From UMGS1370 sp963557065 (GTDB lineage: Bacteria > Bacillota > Clostridia > Lachnospirales > Lachnospiraceae), in the NCBI GenBank assembly GCA_963557065.1, contig CAUWCT010000029.1, forward strand, positions 1-18,918: a DNA stretch of 18,918 nt. The letters are read 5' to 3'. Below the pieces are notes generated by a model. It did not search any database and was not told the origin of the DNA. It saw only the letters and a list, made by a program, of their open reading frames with translations. Position 1 is the stretch's first letter, and every line of letters begins with the position of its first letter. Both the position numbers and the translations under genes were made by a program. Of this stretch, positions 7,685 through 13,957 are shown piece after piece.

Positions 7685-7700
7685 TGAGAAAAAGAAAAGA

Positions 7701-7723
7701 CCCGGCTGCATCCGCAGTCCGGG
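7701..7723 (+). terminator. Hairpin after the recombinase pair
   Basis: CCCGG-CTGC (7701-7709), ATCC loop, GCAG-T-CCGGG (7714-7723), 17 bases after the recombinase stop. It is a strong stem but has no T-run, so it is either a weak terminator or part of the element's terminal sequence. Confidence 0.45.
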
Positions 7724-7793
7724 CATACACCTGACAACATTCTATAAAAACGGTTTGCGATTGAACCGCATCGCTTTGTCGAAAAAGAGTGAT

Positions 7794-8060
7794 TCAGCAG
7801 AACACCCTTCCCAAACAGCTTATGTTCTTAAACAGATTTCGGAAAGGAGTAAAATCATTGTCGCCCTTTGCGCTGTCCACGCCGTCATTGATTGCGATAT
7901 AGCGTACATCTCTTTCAACGAAAAAGATTTCCGTATAGTAGCCGACTTTCAGATAATCACGCCCCAATCGTGACATATCCTTGACAATGACTGTTTCGTT
8001 TGCCGGATTGCCACGATTATACTGAAAAGCGGCTGTTTCCTGTTCTCTTTTCCTTTCCAT
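7794..8060 (-). pseudogene. Fragment of a third serine recombinase
   Basis: On the minus strand only the middle of a resolvase domain survives. It covers VIVKDMSRLGRDY, then KVGYYTE, YIAINDGVDS and DNDFTPFRNLF (about 7998 down to 7830), roughly 55 codons. This is the TndX/TnpX-like sequence after the catalytic serine; the serine itself and the entire DNA-binding half are missing. It is fused upstream to an unrelated basic start (MERKREQETAAF, ATG at 8060 with a purine-rich AAGGAAAGGA region ahead). Downstream it runs into KNISCLGRVFC and a stop. It is not derived from either intact recombinase next to it, and it points the other way, so it is a relic of another element. Confidence 0.8.
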
Positions 8061-8372
8061 TCCGTTCCCGTCCTTTCCTTGTCTGATAAAGTGAATAGTT
8101 GAATAGCAAGCATTGGAAAAGAGTACCCTTTTCCGAAAATGCGTTGCATTTTGCTTGTTGGGAAGTAGCCCAAACCCTTTGAAAATCCTCTCATTACCTA
8201 CAACACCAAACAAAGCGATTTTGCCGAAGTTTTGAGAAAATTTTTTCAAAAAGTTTCTTCACTTTATACATACGGTGGATTTTCCGAAATGCCAAATGTA
8301 AACAAAAGAAAAACACCGCAATCTGTGGCACTTCATGAATACTTCCGAGATGTCATTATACAGAACATAGTA
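8061..8372. other. AT-rich gap without a gene
   Basis: This stretch between the recombinase relic and the TetR promoter has no supportable gene. It holds two small perfect hairpins: GGAAAAG/CTTTTCC (8115-8134) and AAAATGC-GTT-GCATTTT (8136-8152). An A/T-rich imperfect inverted repeat lies near 8231-8255. The minus-strand frame that runs through it from 8249 joins dissimilar segments and is not credible as one protein. Confidence 0.5.
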
Positions 8373-8419
8373 TTGACATCCTAACGATTGTTAGGTATAA
8401 TTTATCTAACAATCGTTAG
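8373..8419 (+). promoter_or_regulatory. Sigma-A promoter with symmetric TetR-type operator
   Basis: TTGACA (8373-8378), 17 bases, TATAAT (8396-8401) is a near-perfect promoter. CTAACGATTGTTAG (8381-8394) fills the spacer, and its exact reverse complement CTAACAATCGTTAG (8406-8419) lies just after the -10. The two are centred on the -10 region, and each 14-mer is itself a CTAAC/GTTAG palindrome. The layout predicts autorepression by the TetR protein encoded 17 bases downstream. Confidence 0.85.
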
Positions 8420-8435
8420 AAAGGACAGGCAAATA

Positions 8436-9047
8436 ATGAGCGATACAAAACAGAAAATATTAGAGGTATCTTTAGACCTCTTTTCTCAAAAGGGATTTTC
8501 AGCAGTATCTATTAGAGATATTTGTGCTCAAGTCAAGATTAAAGAAAGCTCTGTTTATTACCATTTTAAGAATAAACAAGCTATTTTCGATGAGTTGATT
8601 TATCGTTTTGAGCAAGTAGCAACTGATATGATGACACAATTAGAACAAGCATTTGCAGAACAACCTTGCTTTATTAAAAAGCCTTTTTATCAAATTGTGT
8701 GTGATACATTTTTTGAAAGTTATCTTATGGATGATTTTTGCAATAAAGTAATGCGACTTCTTTTAATTGAACAATTTGGTAATTCGGAAGTTCAAAAAAT
8801 ATATGACCACTGGATGTTCACAGAGCCGCTTGAATTTCAAAGCAAAATGTTTTATACACTAATGAAAATAGGAATAATCCCACATACAGATAGTGCGTAT
8901 TTAGCTGTTAAATATTATGCTCCAATTCATTTTTTTGCTCAAAGATGGCTGCTTAGTGGAACATTATCGGAAGAACAAAAAAACGCTTTTCGGAAAGCTG
9001 CTTATCAGCATATTGAAAAATTTTTTGTAGAGATAGAGGTGGCATAA
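8436..9047 (+). CDS. TetR/AcrR-family transcriptional regulator
   Basis: A 203-residue ligand-responsive repressor. The N-terminal TetR_N domain is typical: KQKILEVSLDLFSQKGFSAV, then SIRDICAQVKIKESSVYYHF (helix-turn-helix ~25-45) and KNKQAIFDELI. The rest is the divergent ligand-binding helical domain, rich in aromatic residues, so the inducer cannot be predicted. Start 8436 has AAAGGA upstream and the conventional MSDTKQKIL opening. The longer frame to 8388 overlaps the operator and promoter. The stop overlaps the ATG of the SDR gene by one base (TAATG), so the two are a translationally coupled operon under one operator. The DNA is much more AT-rich than regions on either side, consistent with horizontal acquisition. 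Confidence 0.9.
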   Translation: MSDTKQKILEVSLDLFSQKGFSAVSIRDICAQVKIKESSVYYHFKNKQAIFDELIYRFEQVATDMMTQLEQAFAEQPCFIKKPFYQIVCDTFFESYLMDDFCNKVMRLLLIEQFGNSEVQKIYDHWMFTEPLEFQSKMFYTLMKIGIIPHTDSAYLAVKYYAPIHFFAQRWLLSGTLSEEQKNAFRKAAYQHIEKFFVEIEVA

Positions 9048-9805
9048 TGCTAAACATTGTGATCACAGGTGCAAATCAAGGAATTGGGTATTATTTTACG
9101 GAACAGGCTCTAAAAAACGGGAACAAGGTTGCTGTCTTGGATTCAGAAACAGATAATTTAGAAATTTTAGAACAGTCATATCCAAACAGACTGTTCTACT
9201 ACAAAACGGACGTATGCAAAGAAATGCAAATCCGTACCGCTATTGCTGACATCATTGAGAAGTTTCAAAAAATGGATATTGTCATTCATAATGCTTGTCT
9301 TTGTACTTTTGACAAAGAAGCCGATACCGATTTTTCTACTTATGAACGGGTTTTTGATGTGAATTATTATGGGGCGCTTCGTTTAGTAAAAAGTATATTA
9401 CCTTATATGCAGAAACAAAAAAATGGAAAAGTCATTTTTACAAGCTCGGGAGTAGGTGTTACAGGTTTTATTGGAATATCGCCTTATGCTTCAACTAAAG
9501 GTGCATTAGAAGCCTTGGCAAAATGTCTTAACTTGGAGTACGCTTCTGACGGTATTTCTTTCCACATTATTCACCCGCCACTCACCCAGACAAAATCGGC
9601 AGAGCCGTTACCTGTACCAAAAGAATTTATGGCAGACCCCCAAAAAGTAGGCTATGGAATTGCAAAACATATTTCTTCCAAACATTTTATCCTATGCCAC
9701 AGCTTTTTACAAAAAGTTCAGACGCTTACTTGTTATCTTTTCCCAATAAAAATGGGCAGGTTAATGTCGAAAATGGCATTGCGATATATAGGTAACAAAC
9801 AATAA
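9047..9805 (+). CDS. Short-chain dehydrogenase/reductase in the TetR operon
   Basis: A 252-residue classical SDR, a NAD(P)-dependent oxidoreductase of unknown substrate. Visible motifs are the TGANQGIG cofactor loop (7-14), Asn106, catalytic Ser133/134 in FTSSGVG, and Tyr147/Lys151 in YASTK. Asp32 after the second strand (VAVLDSET) suggests NAD(H) preference. Two departures are visible: the usual NNAG after strand 4 is HNAC (81-84), and the C-terminal ~50 residues (LCHSFLQKVQTLTCYLFP) are hydrophobic and may contact membrane or a lipid substrate. Coupling to a TetR repressor suggests substrate-induced expression for detoxification of a small molecule, which is an inference. Confidence 0.85.
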   Translation: MLNIVITGANQGIGYYFTEQALKNGNKVAVLDSETDNLEILEQSYPNRLFYYKTDVCKEMQIRTAIADIIEKFQKMDIVIHNACLCTFDKEADTDFSTYERVFDVNYYGALRLVKSILPYMQKQKNGKVIFTSSGVGVTGFIGISPYASTKGALEALAKCLNLEYASDGISFHIIHPPLTQTKSAEPLPVPKEFMADPQKVGYGIAKHISSKHFILCHSFLQKVQTLTCYLFPIKMGRLMSKMALRYIGNKQ

Positions 9806-9888
9806 ATACTGAAAGGGAAAAATAGTATGACCTCGCCTATCGGGATATAGGCAGGAAGCAGAAACATGAAATTTCTCTTGAATATCTC

Positions 9889-10203
9889 ATGGAAGAAAAG
9901 TATTTCAAGCCGTCCACAACAGACAGCTATTTTGAGAAGCAGAGTAAACCGACTGCCTATCATGTATGCGATAAGACCGTCCTTATCGAAAACGAGCAGT
10001 TAGGACAAGCATTTTCTATTCTATCAGAGCAGAGGAAAAACGTATTGATTTTGTACTTCTACTGCCATTACACAGACGCACAAATCGGGCAGAAATGCGG
10101 ACGGAGTAGAAGCACAGCAAACTACTGGAGGTTAGCGGCGTTGAAGCAGTTAAGAAAAGAATTGGAGAGATTGATACATGAGCAGGAAGCTGGTACCATT
10201 TGA
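9889..10203 (+). CDS. Sigma-region-4-like protein, N-terminally truncated (Tn916-like module)
   Basis: A 104-residue frame with a sigma-70 region 4 type HTH at ~47-97: AFSILSEQRKNVLILYFYCH, GRSRSTANYWRLAAL, KQLRKELERL. The same frame is open upstream to about 9829 (reading ISLEYLMEEKYF across the proposed start), where it stops at TAG. The start at 9889 has no good SD. Full-length relatives in Tn916-type elements, from memory, are about 140 residues, so the N-terminus is probably missing and the gene may be a remnant. Its end overlaps the next small HTH gene by 26 bases, the usual pairing in Tn916-like regulatory modules. Confidence 0.6.
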   Translation: MEEKYFKPSTTDSYFEKQSKPTAYHVCDKTVLIENEQLGQAFSILSEQRKNVLILYFYCHYTDAQIGQKCGRSRSTANYWRLAALKQLRKELERLIHEQEAGTI

Positions 10204-10378
10204 AATCATTGAAAAAGCAGTTGCCGGAGAGCCGGAAGCAGTAAATGCAGTCCTGCAACATTACCGAGGACGCATGAAATACTTGTCTATATATCAAGGG
10301 CATTTTAACAGTGATATTCAAGACAGTTTAGAAACACAGCTTATAAAAGCAATCCTTAAATTCCGCATTGACAGGTAG
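10178..10378 (+). CDS. Small helix-turn-helix protein (HTH_16 type, Tn916-like)
   Basis: A 66-residue protein of the short HTH family that follows the sigma-like gene in Tn916-type conjugative transposons: FEIIEKAVAGEPEAVNAVLQ (8-27), HYRGRMKYLS, and the C-terminal QDSLETQLIKAILKFRI helix. It starts 26 bases inside the preceding gene. In Tn916-like elements such pairs control transfer and excision genes; here the excisionase and integrase expected next are absent, so the module appears stranded. Confidence 0.65.
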   Translation: MSRKLVPFEIIEKAVAGEPEAVNAVLQHYRGRMKYLSIYQGHFNSDIQDSLETQLIKAILKFRIDR

Positions 10379-10383
10379 TGAGT

Positions 10384-10457
10384 AGCAAAGCCAGAAACAG
10401 CCTTCAAGGATAAATGTTGCGCTGAAAACGTCCTTGACGGCTGTTTCTATCTTTGCT
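10384..10457 (+). terminator. Very long inverted repeat after the HTH gene
   Basis: AGAAACAGCCTTCAAGGA (10393-10410) pairs with TCCTTGACGGCTGTTTCT (10431-10448) with one mismatch in 18. It is extended outward by AGCAAAG (10384-10390) with CTTTGCT (10451-10457). The total is about 24 paired positions around a 20-base loop. There is no clear U-tract, so it may be a bidirectional terminator, an RNA control element, or a cruciform-type site of the donor conjugative element. Confidence 0.65.
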
Positions 10458-10470
10458 TGTGGGCAACCAA

Positions 10471-10503
10471 GAGAGCGCAATCGGATAAACCGCTTACGCT
10501 CTC
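10471..10503 (+). repeat. Second strong inverted repeat
   Basis: GAGAGCG (10471-10477) pairs with CGCTCTC (10497-10503). An inner CGG/CCG stem sits around ATAAA. It lies 13 bases after the long inverted repeat. Together they fill the 312-base gap 10379-10690, which otherwise holds GGTT/AACC and GGCT/AGCC mini-hairpins near 10538-10573 and the promoter at 10628. Confidence 0.5.
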
Positions 10504-10627
10504 AAGTGATTATGGAGAATGTTACGCAGTAGAGGGTTAAAAAACCTTGATTTATGCGGCTTGCAGCCATGAAAATATTAAGAGTAAGGGTTTTATACTC
10601 ATATCCTACAAAATGATACTTAACTGC

Positions 10628-10656
10628 GTGACATTGTCGATTCTTTATAGTATAAT
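10628..10656 (+). promoter_or_regulatory. Sigma-A promoter of the DUF6978/DUF1828 cassette
   Basis: GTGACA (10628-10633), 17 bases, TATAAT (10651-10656). The start codon is 35 bases further on, after AAGGAGGG. The cassette therefore has its own promoter. Confidence 0.65.
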
Positions 10657-10690
10657 CTTAAAAAGACGTTCATGAAGGAGGGAAATATAA

Positions 10691-11137
10691 TTGGCATCTA
10701 TAAAAATAAGTCAAGAAGAAGCAGATAAACTTTTGAAAATGCTGAAATATTCATTGGTTTCTGAAATTAATTTCCCCTCAAAAGGGAACGCAATAGAATT
10801 TAATGTTATTGGCGATAAAAAACAAGATGTTTTTGCGATTAATATCTTTAGGGGCAAAATTAATCGTCTAAAATATAATCTGGGTGCTCGCATTATTAAG
10901 AATGGCATTTTATTGTTGGAATTACATATTAATCCATCAAATATACATACTAATCCTGATGGAGAAAAAATTGAAGGCAGTCATTGGCATATATATAGCG
11001 AAGAATATGGTCGTCTATGGGCTTTTCCTACAGGGGATTTTAATAGTGAACAATTTGTCGAGAATACTATTGCTTTTCTTAACAAATTTAATGTAATTGA
11101 ACAACCTGCAATTAATTTTCAACTAGAATTAATCTAA
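10691..11137 (+). CDS. DUF6978-like protein, first gene of accessory cassette
   Basis: A 148-residue soluble protein with a TTG start, preceded by AAGGAGGG (8-9 bases). It opens with ISQEEADKLLKMLK. A beta-rich middle follows (NVIGDKKQDVFAINIFRGKI), then LLLELHINPSNIHTNPDG. The most distinctive stretch is SHWHIYSEEYGRLWAFPTGD (~100-119), with conserved-looking His, Trp and Tyr residues. The overall look matches what I recall as DUF6978, a small family found beside DUF1828 proteins; I cannot confirm this without a profile search. It lacks a signal peptide or membrane segment. The partner gene begins 16 bases after its stop, with the SD between them, so the two are one operon. Function is unknown; an antitoxin, sensor or nuclease-partner role is conceivable. 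Confidence 0.6.
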   Translation: MASIKISQEEADKLLKMLKYSLVSEINFPSKGNAIEFNVIGDKKQDVFAINIFRGKINRLKYNLGARIIKNGILLLELHINPSNIHTNPDGEKIEGSHWHIYSEEYGRLWAFPTGDFNSEQFVENTIAFLNKFNVIEQPAINFQLELI

Positions 11138-11153
11138 GGAAGGAGGTGTGGTC

Positions 11154-11915
11154 TTGGATATTCAAAAATTGATTGATGATTATACGTCATGGCTAAAGAG
11201 TGAGATTACTTTTGAAAAAATCGGAGAATATTATGAGATTACTACTCCATATTTAGATAATGCAAATGATTATTTACAACTTTATGTGAAGCAAGAGGGT
11301 AATGATATTTTCTTTACCGATGATAGTATAACTATGCATAATTTGAAAATGAGTGGTCTGCAATTAACACAAAATAGAAAACTTCAGCTACAAAGAATTT
11401 TGTATCAATACGGTGTTCAGTTAAGGGGGGATGAATTAATTGCAAAAACTCCAATGAATAGTTTTGCACAGAAAAAACATTTATTTATTCAAGCCATGCT
11501 TCGGATAGATGATATGTTTGCTGTTTCGAAATCAAGAGTATCCTCTTTCTTTTTAGACGATATACAAGAATTTTTTCTGGAAAAGGAAATCTATTTTTCC
11601 GACAATGTGCAGTTTATGGGGTTATCGGGCTTTTCGCATAACTATGATTTTCTAATTCAACGTAGTAAAACAAAGCCTGAAAGATTATGCCAAGCGGTAA
11701 ATAACCCTAATAAGTCAACCATGGGAAATATTCTATTTGCATGGAATGATACAAAACCTGCCAGAAAAAATGAAAGTCAATTAATAGTTATTTTGAACGA
11801 CCAAAATAACATAGCAAGAGGTATCGAAGATGCTTTTACCAATTACGATGCAAAAGTAATACGTTGGAGTGAACGTAATAAAGAAAGTAATATCGCATTA
11901 TTATCTGTATCATAG
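11154..11915 (+). CDS. DUF1828/DUF1829 two-domain protein
   Basis: A 253-residue protein resembling the DUF1828 plus DUF1829 pair. The DUF1828-like part (~17-100) shows YYEITTPYLDNANDYLQLYV and then the FFTDDSITMHNLKMSG block. The DUF1829-like part (~150-245) shows GFSHNYDFLIQRSKTKPERL, AVNNPNK, LFAWNDTK and ARGIEDAFTNYDAKVI. The start is set at TTG 11154, 7 bases after AGGAGG (11141-11146); the GTG at 11148 sits only one base from the SD. An acidic beta-strand pair (YDFLIQ with the following ERLCQAVN) could be read as a degenerate nuclease-type core, but the assignment is speculative. No biochemical function is known to me for these domains. Confidence 0.7.
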   Translation: MDIQKLIDDYTSWLKSEITFEKIGEYYEITTPYLDNANDYLQLYVKQEGNDIFFTDDSITMHNLKMSGLQLTQNRKLQLQRILYQYGVQLRGDELIAKTPMNSFAQKKHLFIQAMLRIDDMFAVSKSRVSSFFLDDIQEFFLEKEIYFSDNVQFMGLSGFSHNYDFLIQRSKTKPERLCQAVNNPNKSTMGNILFAWNDTKPARKNESQLIVILNDQNNIARGIEDAFTNYDAKVIRWSERNKESNIALLSVS

Positions 11916-11931
11916 ATTGAACAATATTATA

Positions 11932-11994
11932 AATAGCATAAAGAAGCAGTTCAATTACTTAAAGTTAGCGTAGTTGAACTGCTTCTTAGCTATT
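11932..11994. terminator. Perfect inverted repeat after the DUF1828 gene
   Basis: AAGAAGCAGTTCAA (11941-11954) and TTGAACTGCTTCTT (11974-11987) are exact reverse complements. They are extended by AATAGC (11932-11937) with GCTATT (11989-11994). The stem follows the stop codon by about 17 bases. A T-run is lacking, so it is a terminator by position rather than by a full signature. Confidence 0.6.
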
Positions 11995-12096
11995 GCAATC
12001 CTGTCTGTCAGCCGTTAGGTTAGATTGCTTGTGAATACTTCCTTATCACTGTAAAACTAAGTTTTCAACGCTTTTTTCTGCCTGAATCTTCGCATA

Positions 12097-12110
12097 GCTG
12101 AACTGTTACG
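12097..12110 (+). repeat. GAACTGTTAC motif, copy 1
   Basis: GCTGAACTGTTACG, touching the stop codon of the minus-strand reductase. First of four copies in the host part of the window. Confidence 0.7.
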
Positions 12111-12842
12111 TTAAATCCAGCCGCCGTCCAGACCGATCACTTCTCCGGTCAGGTATGCGTTTTTGTAGCCCAGATGATAGACCAGATCTGCCACCTCTTC
12201 CGCTTTTCCTAAGCGGCCGGCAGGAATCTCTTCTACAAGGGCGATAAAATCAGAATCCTCCATCCACTGGTTCATTTCCGTATCAATAGCGCCGCATGCT
12301 ACGGCGTTGACCTGGATGTTGCTGGGGGCCAGTTCTTTTGCCAGGGCTTTGGTAAATGCGTTGATGGCCCCCTTTGTAGCGGAATAGGCGACTTCGCAGG
12401 ATGCGCCTACATTTCCCCAGACAGAAGAAATATTGATGATTTTGCCCTGCTTTTTGGATACCATGCCTGGAATTGCCAGCTTACAGCAATTAAAAACAGA
12501 GTTTAAATTAGTATGGATCACTCTGTCCCAGTCCTGGACAGACATATCCTGAAGAAGGCCGATGTAAGAAACGCCGGCATTATTGACCAGCACATCTAAA
12601 ACGCCGAATTGTTTGCGGATTAAATCAAACAATTCCTGGCAGCTGTCCATATCTCCCATGTCCCCCACATAGGCCAGACAGGAAACCTGATAGGATTCGA
12701 TTTCTTTTTTGGCCTGCATCAGGCGCTCCTTATTGTGGATGCAGCTGATGACAACATTGTATCCCTTTTTCGCAAATTTGATCGCAATGGCCTTTCCGAT
12801 TCCGCGGGAAGCGCCGGTAACTAACACAGTTTTTTGTGCCAT
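12111..12842 (-). CDS. ymfI: SDR reductase, YmfI-like (EF-P 5-aminopentanone reductase or FabG-like)
   Basis: A 243-residue classical SDR. Motifs are TGASRGIG (9-16), NNAG (87-90), Asn112, Ser140, Tyr153 and Lys157, ending in a LDGGW tail. The stretch NISSVWGNVGASCEVAYSAT (137-156) is the signature I associate with YmfI. YmfI makes the last reduction in 5-aminopentanol modification of elongation factor P in Bacillus subtilis. Generic 3-oxoacyl-ACP reductases (FabG) are the alternative. The start at 12842 follows AGAGGTGATG; a Met two codons earlier (12848) is less well spaced. It is transcribed divergently from trxB, and its 3' end faces the accessory DNA, so it is the first intact host gene. 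Confidence 0.7.
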   Translation of the reverse strand: MAQKTVLVTGASRGIGKAIAIKFAKKGYNVVISCIHNKERLMQAKKEIESYQVSCLAYVGDMGDMDSCQELFDLIRKQFGVLDVLVNNAGVSYIGLLQDMSVQDWDRVIHTNLNSVFNCCKLAIPGMVSKKQGKIINISSVWGNVGASCEVAYSATKGAINAFTKALAKELAPSNIQVNAVACGAIDTEMNQWMEDSDFIALVEEIPAGRLGKAEEVADLVYHLGYKNAYLTGEVIGLDGGWI

Positions 12843-12863
12843 AATCATCACCTCTTTAAAGAG

Positions 12864-12942
12864 AGTATAGCACATTTTGAGCAGCTTGTAACAGAATCGT
12901 AAGAAAAAAATTTTGAATTATTTCGTACACTTGTGCTATACT
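12864..12942. promoter_or_regulatory. Divergent promoters with mirror-image -10 regions
   Basis: Minus strand, toward the reductase: TTACAA (12891-12886), 16 bases, TATACT (12869-12864). Plus strand, toward trxB: TTGAAT (12913-12918), 18 bases, TATACT (12937-12942). Each -10 is embedded in the identical extended box TGTGCTATACT, so AGTATAGCACA (12864-12874) and TGTGCTATACT (12932-12942) form an 11-base inverted repeat. Confidence 0.6.
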
Positions 12943-13020
12943 GAGTAGGAGACAGGAAAAATGCGGTATGAAACGCAGTAATATAAGAACAGTATAGGAC
13001 GAGAGAGAAAGGAGCGGCAC

Positions 13021-13938
13021 ATGGCGCAGAAATATGATTTGGTAATTGTTGGTTCGGGACCGGCCGGTCTGGCAGCGGCAATTTATGCAGAGAGGGCCAG
13101 AATCAGCACTCTTGTAATAGAAAAAGGAATGGTAAGCGGAGGACAAGTGCTGACTACGTATGAAGTAGATAATTATCCAGGACTTCCGGGAGTAGGCGGA
13201 TATGATTTGGGAACAAAATTCCGGGAGCACGCAGACAATCTGGGCGCCCAGTTTGCAGAAGATGAGGTAATCCGGATTGAGGATGAGGGCAGCTTCAAGC
13301 GGGTGGTATGCGGACACGAGACATATGAGGCAAGGGCAGTGATTCTGGCAACCGGGGCCAGCCATAGAAAACTGTCAGTACCTGGCGAGGAAGAACTGGC
13401 CGGTATGGGAGTTTCCTATTGTGCCACATGTGACGGTGCCTTTTTCCGCAAAAAAGTGACTGCGGTAATCGGAGGCGGCGATGTGGCATTGGAAGATGCG
13501 GTATTTCTTTCCAGAATGTGCGAAAAAGTTTACCTGATTCACCGCAGAGATGAGTTCCGCGGGGCAAAAAGCCTTCAGGAACAGGTGTTTTCCAAAGAAA
13601 ATATAGAGGTTATCTGGGATACAGTTGTGGAGCGTATTGCGGGTTCGGATAAGGTGGAAGCTTTGAATATCCGCAATGTAAAAAGTGGAGAAAAGAGAGA
13701 ACTCCCGGTAAACGGCGTGTTTGTGGCAGTGGGAATTACCCCGGCCAGTGAGGCGTTTGACGGACTGGTGGAGATGGATCATGGCTATATCAAGGCAGGA
13801 GAAGATTGTTGTACATCTTGTCCGGGCATTTTTGCAGCAGGTGATGTGCGCACAAAACCTTTGCGTCAGATTATTACAGCTGCAGCGGACGGAGCCAATG
13901 CAGTGACCAGCGTTGAGCGGTACTTTATGGAAGGATAG
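13021..13938 (+). CDS. trxB: Thioredoxin-disulfide reductase
   Basis: A 305-residue flavoprotein that passes electrons from NADPH through FAD to thioredoxin. All hallmarks are present: FAD loop GSGPAG (11-16), ATG (110-112), redox-active CATC (134-137), the second nucleotide loop GGGDVA (151-156), NADPH-phosphate binding HRRDEFR (174-180), and the FAD-contact FAAGDV motif near 270. Length is normal for the low-molecular-weight class. AAAGGAG lies 7 bases before the ATG, and the promoter at 12913-12942 is in front. The wall hydrolase gene starts 19 bases after its stop and is probably cotranscribed. A specialised relative (ferredoxin- or glutaredoxin-linked) is possible, but the sequence shows no such feature. 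Confidence 0.95.
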   Translation: MAQKYDLVIVGSGPAGLAAAIYAERARISTLVIEKGMVSGGQVLTTYEVDNYPGLPGVGGYDLGTKFREHADNLGAQFAEDEVIRIEDEGSFKRVVCGHETYEARAVILATGASHRKLSVPGEEELAGMGVSYCATCDGAFFRKKVTAVIGGGDVALEDAVFLSRMCEKVYLIHRRDEFRGAKSLQEQVFSKENIEVIWDTVVERIAGSDKVEALNIRNVKSGEKRELPVNGVFVAVGITPASEAFDGLVEMDHGYIKAGEDCCTSCPGIFAAGDVRTKPLRQIITAAADGANAVTSVERYFMEG

Positions 13939-13957
13939 ACAAAAGAGGGAGATTTAC

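Noticed and set aside
6479..7726. Minus-strand 415-residue open frame opposite the second recombinase
   Set aside because: It is the complement of a well-supported gene and shows no recognisable domain; its length comes from the codon bias of the sense gene.
7668..7973. Plus-strand 101-residue frame across the hairpin after the recombinases
   Set aside because: It overlaps the recombinase 3' end and is largely the antisense of the third-recombinase relic.
8383..8401. 13-base identity TGTTAGGTATAAT between the TetR promoter and the methyltransferase promoter (16265-16248)
   Set aside because: It includes the -10 hexamer, and the methyltransferase promoter lacks the second operator arm; it is probably chance plus shared promoter sequence.
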